Source: a virus
Virus record (IMG/VR): IMGVR_UViG_3300045836_000009
Location: 1 to 31,172 of that record
Strand: one strand, 5' to 3'
DNA length: 31,172 nt
Shown: positions 5,606 to 14,748 of the stretch, one piece after another
Layout of the letters: each line of letters begins with the position of its first letter
Position numbering within the stretch: the first letter of the stretch is position 1
Translations under genes and position numbers: made by a program
The notes under the pieces: model-generated
Databases searched by the model: none
What the model saw: the letters and a program-made list of their open reading frames with translations, nothing else
What the model was told of the DNA's origin: nothing

Positions 5606-6654
5606 CACTTCACCTCGTACATCGCAGTGATAGAAAACGTGATCCCTGTGGTATCTCCGGTCACCGCCGTAATCTGAAGTGTCTTGTTGGTTGTATTGCC
5701 CTGGATGATGATCGACTTCCCATTGAAGGTTCCGTTGTACCCGGCCACCGACCCGTTGAGGTCTGCTGTCGAAGCCAAGTTCGATGCAATCGGAAGAGAT
5801 AGTTGAAACCCGATTGAACCGGCAGAAGACGCAGGCGTGACGCTGACCGACCCGGACAGCGTTACCACGTTGCCGACGCGGGTCCACTGGAACGGCGCAT
5901 TTACATTCAGAACTGACAGGTTGGAGCTGTTGCTTGCTGTCGGCGTGTACGTCCCGCTGCCGATGTACTGGTTCGTTGTCCCTGTCAGCGGCTGGGCATT
6001 GTTGTGAAGCTGCGAGCCATAAACACGCCCGACCTGATCGATTGCAAACGCCGTCGTGAACGCTGCAACCCCGCCGGCCGTTCCACTTGCTGCATATGAG
6101 AATGTATGGCCACTGCTGCTTTGCGCGTAACTGAACGCAAGACCGTTATTCTTGTAAATCAACTGACCGCTGCTATTGCGAAAATAGTTCGATCCAAGAA
6201 TGGTCGCGGCGCTATTGAAACTCTCGATAAAACTGAAATTCGACGGCCCAACTTGCAGCGCAGTAGAGGATGAATTCCATGCACTAGGTGTTGCCCCAAA
6301 GCCGATATTCCCGCTAGCGTCTTTATAGAACTGCCCCGAGCCGAGGTTGACGACGCCCGTCCCACCGGTCAGCGCGCCTGAATAGGAGACGTTGCCGCCG
6401 AACGATGCGGCGGTGGTCTGTCCGTAGACGAGAGCCTGCCCGTTCGCCGCCCCGTCCCCCAACCCCGTCAGCTTGTAGCCTCCCATCGGCAGGTTGGCCG
6501 TGGGGACTGTCTGACCATCCTTGGCAATGCTGTATGTCAGCGCAGAGGCGATGTCGTTGAGCGTCGTGTTCGCCCAGGTGTCGGTGATCGTTGTCCCAGC
6601 GACGACAGGGTTCCCAGCTGGCAACGAGTAATTGCCTGATCCGTCTCGGGCCAT
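5605..6654 (-). CDS. Tail fibre protein, 349 aa
   Basis: The chosen ATG 6654 has a CCGGAG site; seven earlier codons lack support. The N-terminus (MARDGSGNYSLPAGNPVVAG ... TITDTWANTTLNDIASAL) is a widespread phage-fibre leader that joins fibres to the virion. The region after about residue 80 is Gly/Ser/Thr-rich and beta-strand-rich with no enzymatic motif, as in receptor-binding shafts and tips. No S74 chaperone is attached; that domain is in another gene (11699-12796). The gene follows its own terminator/SD cassette and is the last structural gene before lysis. It is probably a host-range determinant. Confidence 0.85.
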   Translation of the reverse strand: MARDGSGNYSLPAGNPVVAGTTITDTWANTTLNDIASALTYSIAKDGQTVPTANLPMGGYKLTGLGDGAANGQALVYGQTTAASFGGNVSYSGALTGGTGVVNLGSGQFYKDASGNIGFGATPSAWNSSSTALQVGPSNFSFIESFNSAATILGSNYFRNSSGQLIYKNNGLAFSYAQSSSGHTFSYAASGTAGGVAAFTTAFAIDQVGRVYGSQLHNNAQPLTGTTNQYIGSGTYTPTASNSSNLSVLNVNAPFQWTRVGNVVTLSGSVSVTPASSAGSIGFQLSLPIASNLASTADLNGSVAGYNGTFNGKSIIIQGNTTNKTLQITAVTGDTTGITFSITAMYEVK

Positions 6655-6673
6655 TGTGTAGACTCCGGAATGC

Positions 6674-6698
6674 AAAAAGCCCGCGCTAGGGCGGGCTT
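6674..6698 (-). terminator. Intrinsic terminator in terminator/SD cassette before the tail fibre
   Basis: AAGCCCGC (6677-6684) pairs perfectly with GCGGGCTT (6691-6698) around a 6-nt loop. On the minus strand it is followed by TTTTTGCATTCCGGAG and then the fibre ATG. It is one of four similar hairpin-U-tract-SD modules in the late operon. Confidence 0.85.
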
Positions 6699-6711
6699 GG
6701 TGGGGGTAGAG

Positions 6712-6867
6712 ATGGGGAAATGGTGGGAATACGATCCCGGGGCGCAGCGGCCACCTAGCCAGTCACATGACGATGGCTATCAGCTCGGCAAACTCGCGCT
6801 AGGGCTGCTCGCTTCGGTCGTGTCTGTTGTTTTTCTCGTTCTAGTGCTGCTGAGAGTCATTGCCTGA
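6712..6867 (+). CDS. Possible small single-pass membrane protein on the opposite strand, 51 aa
   Basis: It fills the only sizeable gap in the late structural block and is read against it. ATG 6712 has a G-rich GGGGG sequence about 7 nt upstream. The protein has a polar N-terminal half (MGKWWEYDPGAQRPP) and a strong C-terminal helix (ALGLLASVVSVVFLVLVLL). Its 3' end overlaps the end of the large virion gene by 27 nt. This would fit a moron-type membrane protein, but no clear promoter was found. It could be a chance reading frame. Confidence 0.4.
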   Translation: MGKWWEYDPGAQRPPSQSHDDGYQLGKLALGLLASVVSVVFLVLVLLRVIA

Positions 6868-9129
6868 CAAGAGCATTGTGGCGAGACGCCCGGCGTAGCT
6901 ACGCTGGGTGGGAGCGTCGATCATTGTCTTTCTCGCCAACGCTTGCACGATGTCAGGGTTCGTCATTGCCCGGCTTGCCAGATTGACGCCGCCCAATGTG
7001 GCGGGGACGCCGATGAGCGCCCAGGGGTTGTAGGCGCCCGCAGCAAGACCTCCGATAAGCATGTCCCGAGCGTTCAGCACCGGGGCAGTTCCAGATGGGT
7101 TCGCCAGAACTTTTGCAGACGATCTTAGGTTGCCTGTCGTTTGCGCGAGCGCATCAAGTTTTGCGCGCATTTCATCCGCGCCGTCGAACCCGCCGACAAG
7201 AGCTGTCTTGGCGCTCGGGTCCATCTTGTTCCAGTTAGTCAGAAATGTCTCAGGTGAGAAAGCATCACCATTCGCGTTCTGCTGTCCTGGGGTTGCGTCA
7301 CCCAATTGGTCAATGACATTTGAGACTACTTGCTTCCACTGATCGGGGGCGAGACTCCGCTTAACCGCGTTGATCTGGGTGGGACCGTGGCTAGCGCTAT
7401 TAACAAGACGCTCAAACGCTTGCTCCGGTGTCGCCGCATTGGCAAACGGCTGCAACTGCTCCAGTCGATTGATGCCCGCAGCCGTGTAGTTATTTGCACG
7501 GTTCCATGCTTGCGTTGCCTGTGGGCCTGCCGCCTCCGCGGCCCCTTGCATGTCACCAGACAGCCCGGCATAGAGTGCCTTCCACTGCGAGTTCGGGACG
7601 CTTGACGTGAGACTGTTGGTGCTCATGGCGTCGCCTACTTGAGTGCGCAGTTGCTTGACCGCCTGGTATGGCAGGGCAGGCGTTTGCGGGGGGCGCCACG
7701 TGCCTTCTCCGGGGACAACAGGCGCGGTGCTGATGACGCGGGTAACTGACCCAGACGGAGGTTGCTGAGGCGGCGTCTTGCCTACCTGAATCGTCCTCGT
7801 CACCGTTCCAGACGGTCCTCGCGCAGATGCAGGAGCGACACCTTCGCCGTTGCGGCGAACGGGTGCCGGAGGTGCACTCCATGGCACAGTGACAGTGCGA
7901 AGCGAGGGCTGAGGAGGCGCCTCCTGCGGACCGAACGAGACTGCAGTGGCATTCGTCCCTGACGGCCGAACCAAGCCCGTGTCCAGGTCGAAGCCGTTCT
8001 TGATACTCTGGATGTCGCCGTTGATGAACCGCTGGCTTGTGTTCGGCGCTCCAGAGATCGGAGTCGTCAGGTTGACCAATGCATCGCGCGTGCCAGTGAC
8101 CGGAACTGCCGTGGTTGGTGGCAGGTATTGGTCAAGCCGGGTGTAGAGATTGTTTTGCCCAGTCTTGAATCGCTCGTAAAAGCCGGGGTTGTCCGCGTCG
8201 TTCGAGCGAATGCCGGTCTGAATAGCGCGCCCAGACTGGGTTGGGTCGTTTGGCTGACCGGCAGTTAGTGCATCAATCGTGGCTTGCAAGTCTTCTTGTT
8301 GCTGCATTCCCTTATCCCGGAAGACGCCATAGCCACCCGGCATCTTCGACAGCAACGCTTCGGCTAGTTGCGGGACGGCACTTTGAGATGCCTGCCCGAC
8401 AGTGAGGGTAGTACCAGCTTGGTTCGCTGTGTCAATGTTGCGCTGCATCTGCTGGCGCCCCTGCTCGCCGCCGCGCATCGCGCCCCTCAATACGGTTTCG
8501 CCAGCCTTTTGCGCAAGAACCGGAGTGAAGCCAACAAGTGTCGCGATGGCCGGGTCGCCCGTTCTTTCATAGGCCGCCTGGGAGCCGGCGCCCGAAAGTT
8601 CTGATCCGAGCAACGTCGCGCCGATTTGGCGCGCGAACTGCATGTCAGATTGAGGCACAAAAGGCCCAGGAACAGGTGCGAGACTTGATGTGGCCGCACC
8701 TCCAGCTGCTGTGCCTCCAGCATAAAGAAGCCGCGACGCCTTATCTTCCGGATTTTGATTGTCTATCAGATACGTGCCATATGGCGCCTTCCGAATCTGA
8801 TGAGCAATCCAACTTGAAGACCCAACGTATTGAGACCTGTCACTAGGATCAAATGCAGACGGGGGCACCTTGCCAGTGATGGCGCCATAAGTCGCCCCTG
8901 CCGCCGCCTTTGCTAGATCCCACACATTAAGTGCCGTATCTACCGGAAGGCCAACCGTTCCTGGAATGGCACCGTAATTGAAGCCTGCCGCTGCATTACC
9001 GGCTCGATTCAACGCCGTCGGTGCCGTCTTGATATTCGGGGCGCTTTCTGGCGTCGCATCCCATGCTGACACCGGAACTTGCTGGGTATTCACACCCGGC
9101 GCCGGCGTGTCGTCCCATGCGGAGGCCAT
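6841..9129 (-). CDS. Large virion protein, probable DNA-ejection protein, 762 aa
   Basis: ATG 9129 shares an A with the upstream stop (TAATG), so translation is coupled; an upstream alternative start adds only four residues. The N-terminus repeats SAWDDTP and SAWDATP. Residues about 30-230 are Gly/Ala-rich with several weakly hydrophobic segments, followed by a Pro/Thr-rich middle and a helical C-terminal third. No lytic transglycosylase or protease motif was seen. In podoviruses the genes between tail hub and fibre usually encode proteins ejected with the DNA, and its size, composition and position fit that. The assignment is contextual. Confidence 0.72.
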   Translation of the reverse strand: MASAWDDTPAPGVNTQQVPVSAWDATPESAPNIKTAPTALNRAGNAAAGFNYGAIPGTVGLPVDTALNVWDLAKAAAGATYGAITGKVPPSAFDPSDRSQYVGSSSWIAHQIRKAPYGTYLIDNQNPEDKASRLLYAGGTAAGGAATSSLAPVPGPFVPQSDMQFARQIGATLLGSELSGAGSQAAYERTGDPAIATLVGFTPVLAQKAGETVLRGAMRGGEQGRQQMQRNIDTANQAGTTLTVGQASQSAVPQLAEALLSKMPGGYGVFRDKGMQQQEDLQATIDALTAGQPNDPTQSGRAIQTGIRSNDADNPGFYERFKTGQNNLYTRLDQYLPPTTAVPVTGTRDALVNLTTPISGAPNTSQRFINGDIQSIKNGFDLDTGLVRPSGTNATAVSFGPQEAPPQPSLRTVTVPWSAPPAPVRRNGEGVAPASARGPSGTVTRTIQVGKTPPQQPPSGSVTRVISTAPVVPGEGTWRPPQTPALPYQAVKQLRTQVGDAMSTNSLTSSVPNSQWKALYAGLSGDMQGAAEAAGPQATQAWNRANNYTAAGINRLEQLQPFANAATPEQAFERLVNSASHGPTQINAVKRSLAPDQWKQVVSNVIDQLGDATPGQQNANGDAFSPETFLTNWNKMDPSAKTALVGGFDGADEMRAKLDALAQTTGNLRSSAKVLANPSGTAPVLNARDMLIGGLAAGAYNPWALIGVPATLGGVNLASRAMTNPDIVQALARKTMIDAPTQRSYAGRLATMLLSGNDSQQH

Positions 9130-10874
9130 TACTGCACCCAACCTTGGCTATGCGCCGCGTTGTATTGCTGGCCAAACTGCATACGCTGCTGGGGAGTCAG
9201 CTGAGACTTGAATTGTTGCCTATCAGTGGGCGACATGCGCGAAAACTCGAACACCTTTGGACTGTAAACCTGCGACCACTGAGTCTCGGCACGGAGTGCG
9301 GCGTTCGGGTCATTGGGGCTAGCTGCCATCTGCTTCTGAATGTAGTCAGCGCGCGCGACAGTGGCGTCCTGCTGCGACAGGACATAGCGGATTGCGTGAT
9401 CGACAGCCTCTGGGTTCATGGTATCTGCGCTTGGATTCCCAGCCTTGTATTGCTCGAAGCGCGCGTCCGAACCTGTGAAGCCATTGGAAGCTGCAGCAGT
9501 AGATGCCGCGTTCTCCAAAAATTTCTTAAAGGTCTGATAGTTGGTGACATCATCTTTACCGACCGGCAGCCCAAGATTGTTGAGAATGGCGGCGAAATTA
9601 ATGGCCTTACTCACCCCGGCCCCACTAGGCGCCCCAGACTCCACCAGCTTCAGAGCATTCTCCAAGCCGGCAATGGTTTGTTTTGACTGTTGAACTTGTC
9701 CGGGCAAAGCGGAAATATCTTTTGCAGTTGCCTCTTGGGTGACCCTATCGGCGGTGCTTTGCCCGATTCGAGGACGAGCCACTTGTGGCGCCGGCTGGGC
9801 GATTGGCGTTGTCTGCGTAATACCAGCGGGAGCGCTAAGCGCAGGACTTGCCGGAGGCGTCGCGCCAGCCATAGGCGGCGCCGCAGACAGCTGCTGCGCG
9901 ACGGCCCCGACCGCGGCTTCCCCGCGCATCGGGACAGTCGCGCCGGTTGACAACGTAACCGGGATGATCGACCCATTAGCACTGCCAGTAGAGCCAGCTT
10001 GCGAATTGCCCAGCGTAACCCCGAGTGACCCCGGCATCTGCGAGACCCCGCCAGGGATGGCCCCATTCGGGGCGACAGGACCAACAGGATTCGCGTTCTC
10101 AGGAATCTTCGGAGCGATGCCAGAGGCGCCGAGGAACGGATTGACGAACTCGTTTCCGCCCCGACGCTCGATTTCCGCGGCCTTCGCGGCTTCGCCCATG
10201 AGAGCCGCCTTGATCTGATCGTCGCTGAAGCCGGCTTGACGAAGCGCTCGCACCTTCGGATCGGTGTTCGAGAACTGGAAGGCCTGCTGGTTGGCCTGCC
10301 CCACATCCATCCCGCCTTGCGTCGCTGCCTTGGTCGCGTCCGTGGCGTTGTAGCGCGAAGCTTGGATGTCGAACGCCTCTTTCGGGATGAAGCCGGCAGC
10401 ATAGTCCGCCATCAAAGGCGCGGGCATGCCAGCCGGGTTGTACGGATTCACCCCGCCATTCGCCGGCTGCTGGCTGCCAAGCAATTTGGCCATCTTGGCT
10501 GCATTCGCATTGGTCGGTCCGCCGCCGCCGCTCAAAGCAGCCTGAGATGCGTCGCTGGTCTGGTCTGGCGAATAGCTCGGAGATTGGCCGGGCTGGTACT
10601 TCTGCAGCAAGTTGGCGTATGCATTTGAGGCGAGCTGCGCTTCCGCATTGATGCTGTCCTTCAACCCCTTCTGTCCGTAATAGGACTGCGCGATCTTGGC
10701 CAGCCCCTCAAACGGGCTGACGTGATACGCGACGCCGCCGACCTGGCGGTTTGACGTATCAATCGGCGTCAGCCCTTGCTGCAGCAGAGCATTGGCCAGC
10801 GCCATGCGCTGCTGGATGAGCGCAGCGTTCGCCTGGGTCTGCGGGTCCGTGTTGAACAGAGGAATTCCAGGCAT
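9129..10874 (-). CDS. Virion protein, probable ejection/internal protein, 581 aa
   Basis: The start ATG 10874 has GGGG about 8 nt upstream and lies just after the previous stop. The protein is rich in Gln, Ala and Asn; it opens with a helical segment (DPQTQANAALIQQRMALANA), has a long low-complexity Pro/Gly/Ser middle, and a helical C-terminus with PQQRMQFGQQYNAAHSQG. No enzymatic motif is visible. It is the second of three consecutive coupled genes of this compositional type, which together resemble internal/ejection protein sets of podoviruses. Function is inferred from position. Confidence 0.72.
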   Translation of the reverse strand: MPGIPLFNTDPQTQANAALIQQRMALANALLQQGLTPIDTSNRQVGGVAYHVSPFEGLAKIAQSYYGQKGLKDSINAEAQLASNAYANLLQKYQPGQSPSYSPDQTSDASQAALSGGGGPTNANAAKMAKLLGSQQPANGGVNPYNPAGMPAPLMADYAAGFIPKEAFDIQASRYNATDATKAATQGGMDVGQANQQAFQFSNTDPKVRALRQAGFSDDQIKAALMGEAAKAAEIERRGGNEFVNPFLGASGIAPKIPENANPVGPVAPNGAIPGGVSQMPGSLGVTLGNSQAGSTGSANGSIIPVTLSTGATVPMRGEAAVGAVAQQLSAAPPMAGATPPASPALSAPAGITQTTPIAQPAPQVARPRIGQSTADRVTQEATAKDISALPGQVQQSKQTIAGLENALKLVESGAPSGAGVSKAINFAAILNNLGLPVGKDDVTNYQTFKKFLENAASTAAASNGFTGSDARFEQYKAGNPSADTMNPEAVDHAIRYVLSQQDATVARADYIQKQMAASPNDPNAALRAETQWSQVYSPKVFEFSRMSPTDRQQFKSQLTPQQRMQFGQQYNAAHSQGWVQ

Positions 10875-10877
10875 TGC

Positions 10878-11702
10878 TTACCCCATCAATCCGACAACGT
10901 ATGGATTCCTCGGCGCCGCATAGGAGATCATGCGGGGCTGCTGAGCATTTGCGAGTTGCAGCGACGACGGCCGCTGATCTAGCATCGGGTCGTACATCTG
11001 GTAGGGCATGCGGCTTGAGCCGTTCCGCTGCATTCCTTGCTGGCCGCTGCGTAGCATGCGGTCCCAGTCCATACCGCTGCCTGCAGTGTTGTACGTCGTC
11101 CCATCGACATTCACTTGGCTTGGGACGCCGCCAGTATTCGCGCCGAGGCCAAGCGAAGAATTCGCCGCTTGGGAATCAGCCGCCCCAAGTGTCCCGGCCG
11201 AGCCGCCCATTGCATCGCCTGCCGACGCGGTTCCGGTCACACCACCCGCCGTGCCGAGATCAACCGCGCCAGGGGCAGCCGCCGTGAAACCATAGCCGCT
11301 CGCGGCCGAATCAGCCGCGCCCAACGTGCCGGCAGCGCCGCCCATGGCATCCCCACCCGCCCCGGCCGCGGCGGCGTCGCCAGCCCCCGCACCAGCCGCA
11401 CCGCTCCCACCCAGCGCCCCGGCCCCGGCCATGCCGCCGAAGATCGCCCCAGCGGTGAGCGCCGCGCGTCCCGCCCCTCGAACGGGATTCTGCTCGTTGC
11501 GTCCAGCCTCGTTATGAATGTCGTTCATCCAATGTCCGACGAGGGTCTTGTTGCCGCCCATCAGGCCGGACAGGTAGCCAGTCCCCACGCCGAGGTTGTG
11601 GCTGTCCTGCCGAACGACACCTTCAATCAAGCTGTGTCCAAGAGGATCGATCTGCTTGTCGCGATTCCAATTGCCCGCGAAGAAGTTGTCCCACCAACTC
11701 AT
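10878..11702 (-). CDS. Gly/Ala-rich virion protein with internal repeat, 274 aa
   Basis: ATG 11702 overlaps the previous stop as ATGA. The N-terminus, MSWWDNFFAGNWNRD, and residues to about 75 look folded. Residues about 76-190 are almost all Gly, Ala and small residues, and include two near-identical 19-residue blocks at 117-135 and 162-180. The C-terminus is Gln/Pro/Tyr-rich. The composition suits a flexible or membrane-inserting segment of an ejected protein. It is encoded with two larger virion proteins just after an S74-domain protein. No known family was recognised. Confidence 0.7.
   Translation of the reverse strand: MSWWDNFFAGNWNRDKQIDPLGHSLIEGVVRQDSHNLGVGTGYLSGLMGGNKTLVGHWMNDIHNEAGRNEQNPVRGAGRAALTAGAIFGGMAGAGALGGSGAAGAGAGDAAAAGAGGDAMGGAAGTLGAADSAASGYGFTAAAPGAVDLGTAGGVTGTASAGDAMGGSAGTLGAADSQAANSSLGLGANTGGVPSQVNVDGTTYNTAGSGMDWDRMLRSGQQGMQRNGSSRMPYQMYDPMLDQRPSSLQLANAQQPRMISYAAPRNPYVVGLMG
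11163..11354 (-). repeat. Tandem-like coding repeat in the Gly/Ala-rich virion gene
   Basis: Two copies of a 19-codon block, GDAMGG-[A/S]-AGTLGAADS, occupy 11298-11354 and 11163-11219. They are separated by about 26 codons. The repeat suggests recent internal duplication or a structural repeat unit. Confidence 0.75.
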
Positions 11703-12796
11703 TGCAGCCTCGCGTAGTCAACTGCCTTGAAGCCACTCGGATGGGCAATCACGGCCTCCGGAATCACCGCCTCAACCTCATCGGCCATGACGCCACGTTG
11801 GCGCTTGCCGAAGATGTCATATTCGTAGATGCCAATGCCGGACTTGTGCGTGCCGATCCGAATGATCTTCGACTTCAGGCGTCGGTCAGAGAACCACTGG
11901 CCCCAAGGCATCGCACTAGCCACACCCATGAGGCCGCCCATGAAACTGTTTTGCGATCCCGTCTGCGCGTTGTATGCATTGAGCTGGCCTTGGTACGCGC
12001 TGTTCACCGCGTTCTGGTAGTTCGGGGCATTTGCCATCACCGTTGGATTCGACTGGAACTGGGGTGCTTGCACCTGCGTACCGGTCATCATTGAGTTGTA
12101 TTCGTTCAGCGGCTGATCGTGGAGCGTAAGCGCTTGCTGGAATCCGCCCTGCTGCGCCTGGTTTTGGAGGTAGGCATTCGACACCCCCTGATTGAACAGT
12201 TGGTTGTCGTACTGCATGCCCTGCAGCGTTGCATTGTTCGCCGCCTGGGTGCGCGACCAGTCCTGTTGCCGGTTGAGGTTGCCCATGGCGTTCTGATACG
12301 CCTCGGAATCGGCAGCAAGGCCCTGGTTGGCCAATTCGTTCTTGGTCTGCTCCTGTTGCTGAGCGTACTGAGGCTCCAGCATTGACATTTGCGAGTTGTA
12401 CGAGGCCTGCGTGGCTTGATTGGCTAGCCCGGAAAGATCGCCATGATTCACCGGCCCCGCATAACCAGGAAGGCCCTCCGTATTCACGGGCTGGGCAAGA
12501 CCGATGCGCGCGTTGTTCAACAGCTGCCCCTGCGTCTGGCTCAGGTTATTCGCGTTCCTCATGTTCTGGTTGAGCGTCGCCTGAGCCTGTGGGGACAAGC
12601 TGATGTTTTGCGAATAGATCGGCGCGCCGCTTGCGTCGGTCCCAGACCGTTGCCACGTCTGGTTGCCATAAGGCGTGTAAACGTTGTACCGGTTGAGCGC
12701 CGCGTTATAGGCGGCTGTGTTCTTGTCGTACTGCGACTGAGCACTTGCGGTCGCATTCGGATCTGGCGCCGGAGGAGGGGATGATTTACCGCCCAC
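11699..12796 (-). CDS. Virion protein with C-terminal S74 intramolecular-chaperone domain, 365 aa
   Basis: GTG 12796 is chosen because GGAG lies six bases upstream; TTG 12808 is an alternative. Residues about 1-300 are Gln/Asn/Ala-rich and helical. The C-terminus starts FSDRRLKSKIIRIG and continues with RGVMADEVEAVIPEAV and VDYARL, the signature of S74 (endosialidase-type) auto-processing chaperones. The Ser-x4-Lys dyad of SDRRLK is intact, so self-cleavage is plausible. The body does not look like a beta-helical fibre, and the gene lies next to probable ejection proteins, so the trimerised partner is unclear. It could also be a tail appendage protein. Confidence 0.82.
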   Translation of the reverse strand: MGGKSSPPPAPDPNATASAQSQYDKNTAAYNAALNRYNVYTPYGNQTWQRSGTDASGAPIYSQNISLSPQAQATLNQNMRNANNLSQTQGQLLNNARIGLAQPVNTEGLPGYAGPVNHGDLSGLANQATQASYNSQMSMLEPQYAQQQEQTKNELANQGLAADSEAYQNAMGNLNRQQDWSRTQAANNATLQGMQYDNQLFNQGVSNAYLQNQAQQGGFQQALTLHDQPLNEYNSMMTGTQVQAPQFQSNPTVMANAPNYQNAVNSAYQGQLNAYNAQTGSQNSFMGGLMGVASAMPWGQWFSDRRLKSKIIRIGTHKSGIGIYEYDIFGKRQRGVMADEVEAVIPEAVIAHPSGFKAVDYARLQ

Positions 12797-13211
12797 GTCT
12801 TTCTCCAATCCACCGGCATTGCCCCGGTGTCATGCTGTAGATCAATAGGTCGCCCTCTTTGCCCGCGTCAGTGATGACGGCTTCGAGTTGGAACCCAAGG
12901 TGTTCGTCGTACCGCCTCGCAGCGGCGTTCTTCGAATCCACGAACCCAAGAACCTTCGTGGCCTTGAGTTGGTTGAATGCGTATCCGAAGCAGTCGCGAG
13001 CGAATTGGCGCGTCATCCAGTGGCCACCCTCACCCGCGACGTGCATGGCGATAGAGCGGCCGTTCCAGTGATCGAACATCACGCCAGCGATGAGTGTCCC
13101 ATCGCTTTCAAGTCCGATGGCCGTTGCGCCGGCCGGATCAAATGCGCCGCCAATGCGCGCACAGATCCACTCGCTCACTTCCCGCGGGCGATCCCAAATG
13201 GTGACCTTCAA
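12786..13211 (-). CDS. GNAT-family N-acetyltransferase, 141 aa
   Basis: The core resembles small GNAT proteins: LIAGVMFDHWNGRSIAMHV forms the strand pair before the acetyl-CoA loop, GEGGHWMTRQFARDCF the loop and helix, and VLGFVDSKNAAARRYDEHLG the C-terminal Asn/helix motif (family pattern N-x2-A-x-R-Y-x2-L-G-F). The start TTG 13211 overlaps the preceding TGA as TTGA; an internal GTG is possible but would trim the fold. It would transfer an acetyl group to a small molecule or protein. Similar acetyltransferases occur in tail gene clusters of many phages, where targets are mostly unknown. Confidence 0.85.
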   Translation of the reverse strand: MKVTIWDRPREVSEWICARIGGAFDPAGATAIGLESDGTLIAGVMFDHWNGRSIAMHVAGEGGHWMTRQFARDCFGYAFNQLKATKVLGFVDSKNAAARRYDEHLGFQLEAVITDAGKEGDLLIYSMTPGQCRWIGERRGR

Positions 13212-14746
13212 AGAACAGCGCCCGTCTCAAGAACGATCGTGGTTGCGACCCAGCGCAGATCTAGGCCCTGAGAAGCAGTCTTGACGCGCGGTGCGGCCGC
13301 CACCCCGATGCCTGCACAACCCTGCCACGTCTGATAGACCGGCAGATTCGAGGTGCCCCACATCGAAACACCCCACGTGGCATTACCCCACGTCCCCGAT
13401 GCGGTGGCCGGCGAGTAGTTCAGCTGCGCGGTATTGTCCGTGGTGTCGAAATCGACACTGACAGAGGCTTGGACAGCGGGCGTTCCATTGCACCGGAACT
13501 GCGGCTTCAACATCGTGAAGCGCTTCAGTTGCCCCGGGGTTTCGAAATAGCTATACGCCTGCAGCGCCGATCCCTGGATGTTTCCTCCGGCGTCAGAGAA
13601 TCCGTCCCACGCGCGCCCCACCACGCCGTTGCCGCCAAAGTAGGGCATGTCCTTGTGGAGTGCCCAGCAGTTAGCACTCCATCCGGTGTAGTTGCACCAC
13701 GACCCGGAAATCGTGTTCATTGCGTACTGTTGCTGCTGTCCAGTAGCGATCGGGACGTTCAGAAAGAGCTGGTTCTCTTTCGGGAAGTTGATGACCTGCC
13801 ACCCGAAGTTCCCGCTGTATGTGCTGATGGCGGTTGAGACGGCGTATTGGATCTTGTTCGACAGCGCCACCTGCGGCTGAACGCGCGAAGACTGAAGAGC
13901 CCCGGAGAGTGGAAGCAGGCCATCCTGACAGATGATGAGCAGGTCGCCCTGATACTTGAACAGACAACGTGCGCCAATCGGCGACCCGATGCGCCAGAGG
14001 CCTTTCATGGCCCACGTGGACGCATTCGACGGGTCCGTTCCTTGATAGACGAGGGCCTCGCCCTTTGACGACACGAACACCAGAAGGTCATCAACGCCGA
14101 AGCCCGCATCAATTGTCCATGTCTCCAGAGCAACGAGCGATCCGCCCATTCTGAAGAACTGCGACATATCGAACTTGGTCGCGGCCCCTTGGATCGCGCT
14201 AGTTCCGAGATACCAGGCCGTCAACGTGCCAGATTGGATCGCCCACACCCGCTGCTTATGCAGGCAGATGTTCGTCCAGGTGCTGGTATCAACTCCGGTG
14301 ACGGTGTATGTCGTGCCGTCTGCCGTCCAACTCGCCCCATCGTAGTACTGCATCTTGTCGGCACCGTTGACCGCCAAGATATAGTTCTGCGCAGACGCGT
14401 TCGCGATGTTGATGTACTGAAACCTAGAATTCGATAGTCCCGACTTCAGCGCCGCCCCGACAGCACCACCATTGGTGACATCGTAGATCGAGCCGTTGGA
14501 GACGGCATACAACTTGTCGCTGGCCCCGGAGCCATACGCGATCAATGTTTCCACTTGCGCGGGAAGTCCGGTGGCGAAGTTCGTGTACCCCTGCCGCAGC
14601 CGGCATTCGGTCATGGCCGGGAAGAAGTTCTGCAGGACGATTGCGTCCTTCTCGTCCATGTCGGCCGCAGAGTCGCGCGCATTCCATCCGCCCACCGGGG
14701 CCGGGATGGAAACCGACGTTGACCGGGTTCGCTGCGCAACCAGCAT
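13208..14746 (-). CDS. Tail hub / nozzle-like beta-rich protein, 512 aa
   Basis: ATG 14746 is two bases after the adaptor-like gene's stop. The N-terminus (VSIPAPVGGWNARDSAADMD) and the DAIVLQNFFP segment resemble the opening of long, beta-rich structural proteins encoded after head-tail adaptors in podoviruses. The rest is full of repeating Trp/Gly strands (such as YAVSNGSIYDV and FGWQVINFP), consistent with a beta-propeller tail nozzle. There are no catalytic motifs. By order it would cap the short tail below the adaptor. I rely on pattern and position, not an exact family match. Confidence 0.7.
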   Translation of the reverse strand: MLVAQRTRSTSVSIPAPVGGWNARDSAADMDEKDAIVLQNFFPAMTECRLRQGYTNFATGLPAQVETLIAYGSGASDKLYAVSNGSIYDVTNGGAVGAALKSGLSNSRFQYINIANASAQNYILAVNGADKMQYYDGASWTADGTTYTVTGVDTSTWTNICLHKQRVWAIQSGTLTAWYLGTSAIQGAATKFDMSQFFRMGGSLVALETWTIDAGFGVDDLLVFVSSKGEALVYQGTDPSNASTWAMKGLWRIGSPIGARCLFKYQGDLLIICQDGLLPLSGALQSSRVQPQVALSNKIQYAVSTAISTYSGNFGWQVINFPKENQLFLNVPIATGQQQQYAMNTISGSWCNYTGWSANCWALHKDMPYFGGNGVVGRAWDGFSDAGGNIQGSALQAYSYFETPGQLKRFTMLKPQFRCNGTPAVQASVSVDFDTTDNTAQLNYSPATASGTWGNATWGVSMWGTSNLPVYQTWQGCAGIGVAAAPRVKTASQGLDLRWVATTIVLETGAVL

Positions 14747-14748
14747 GT

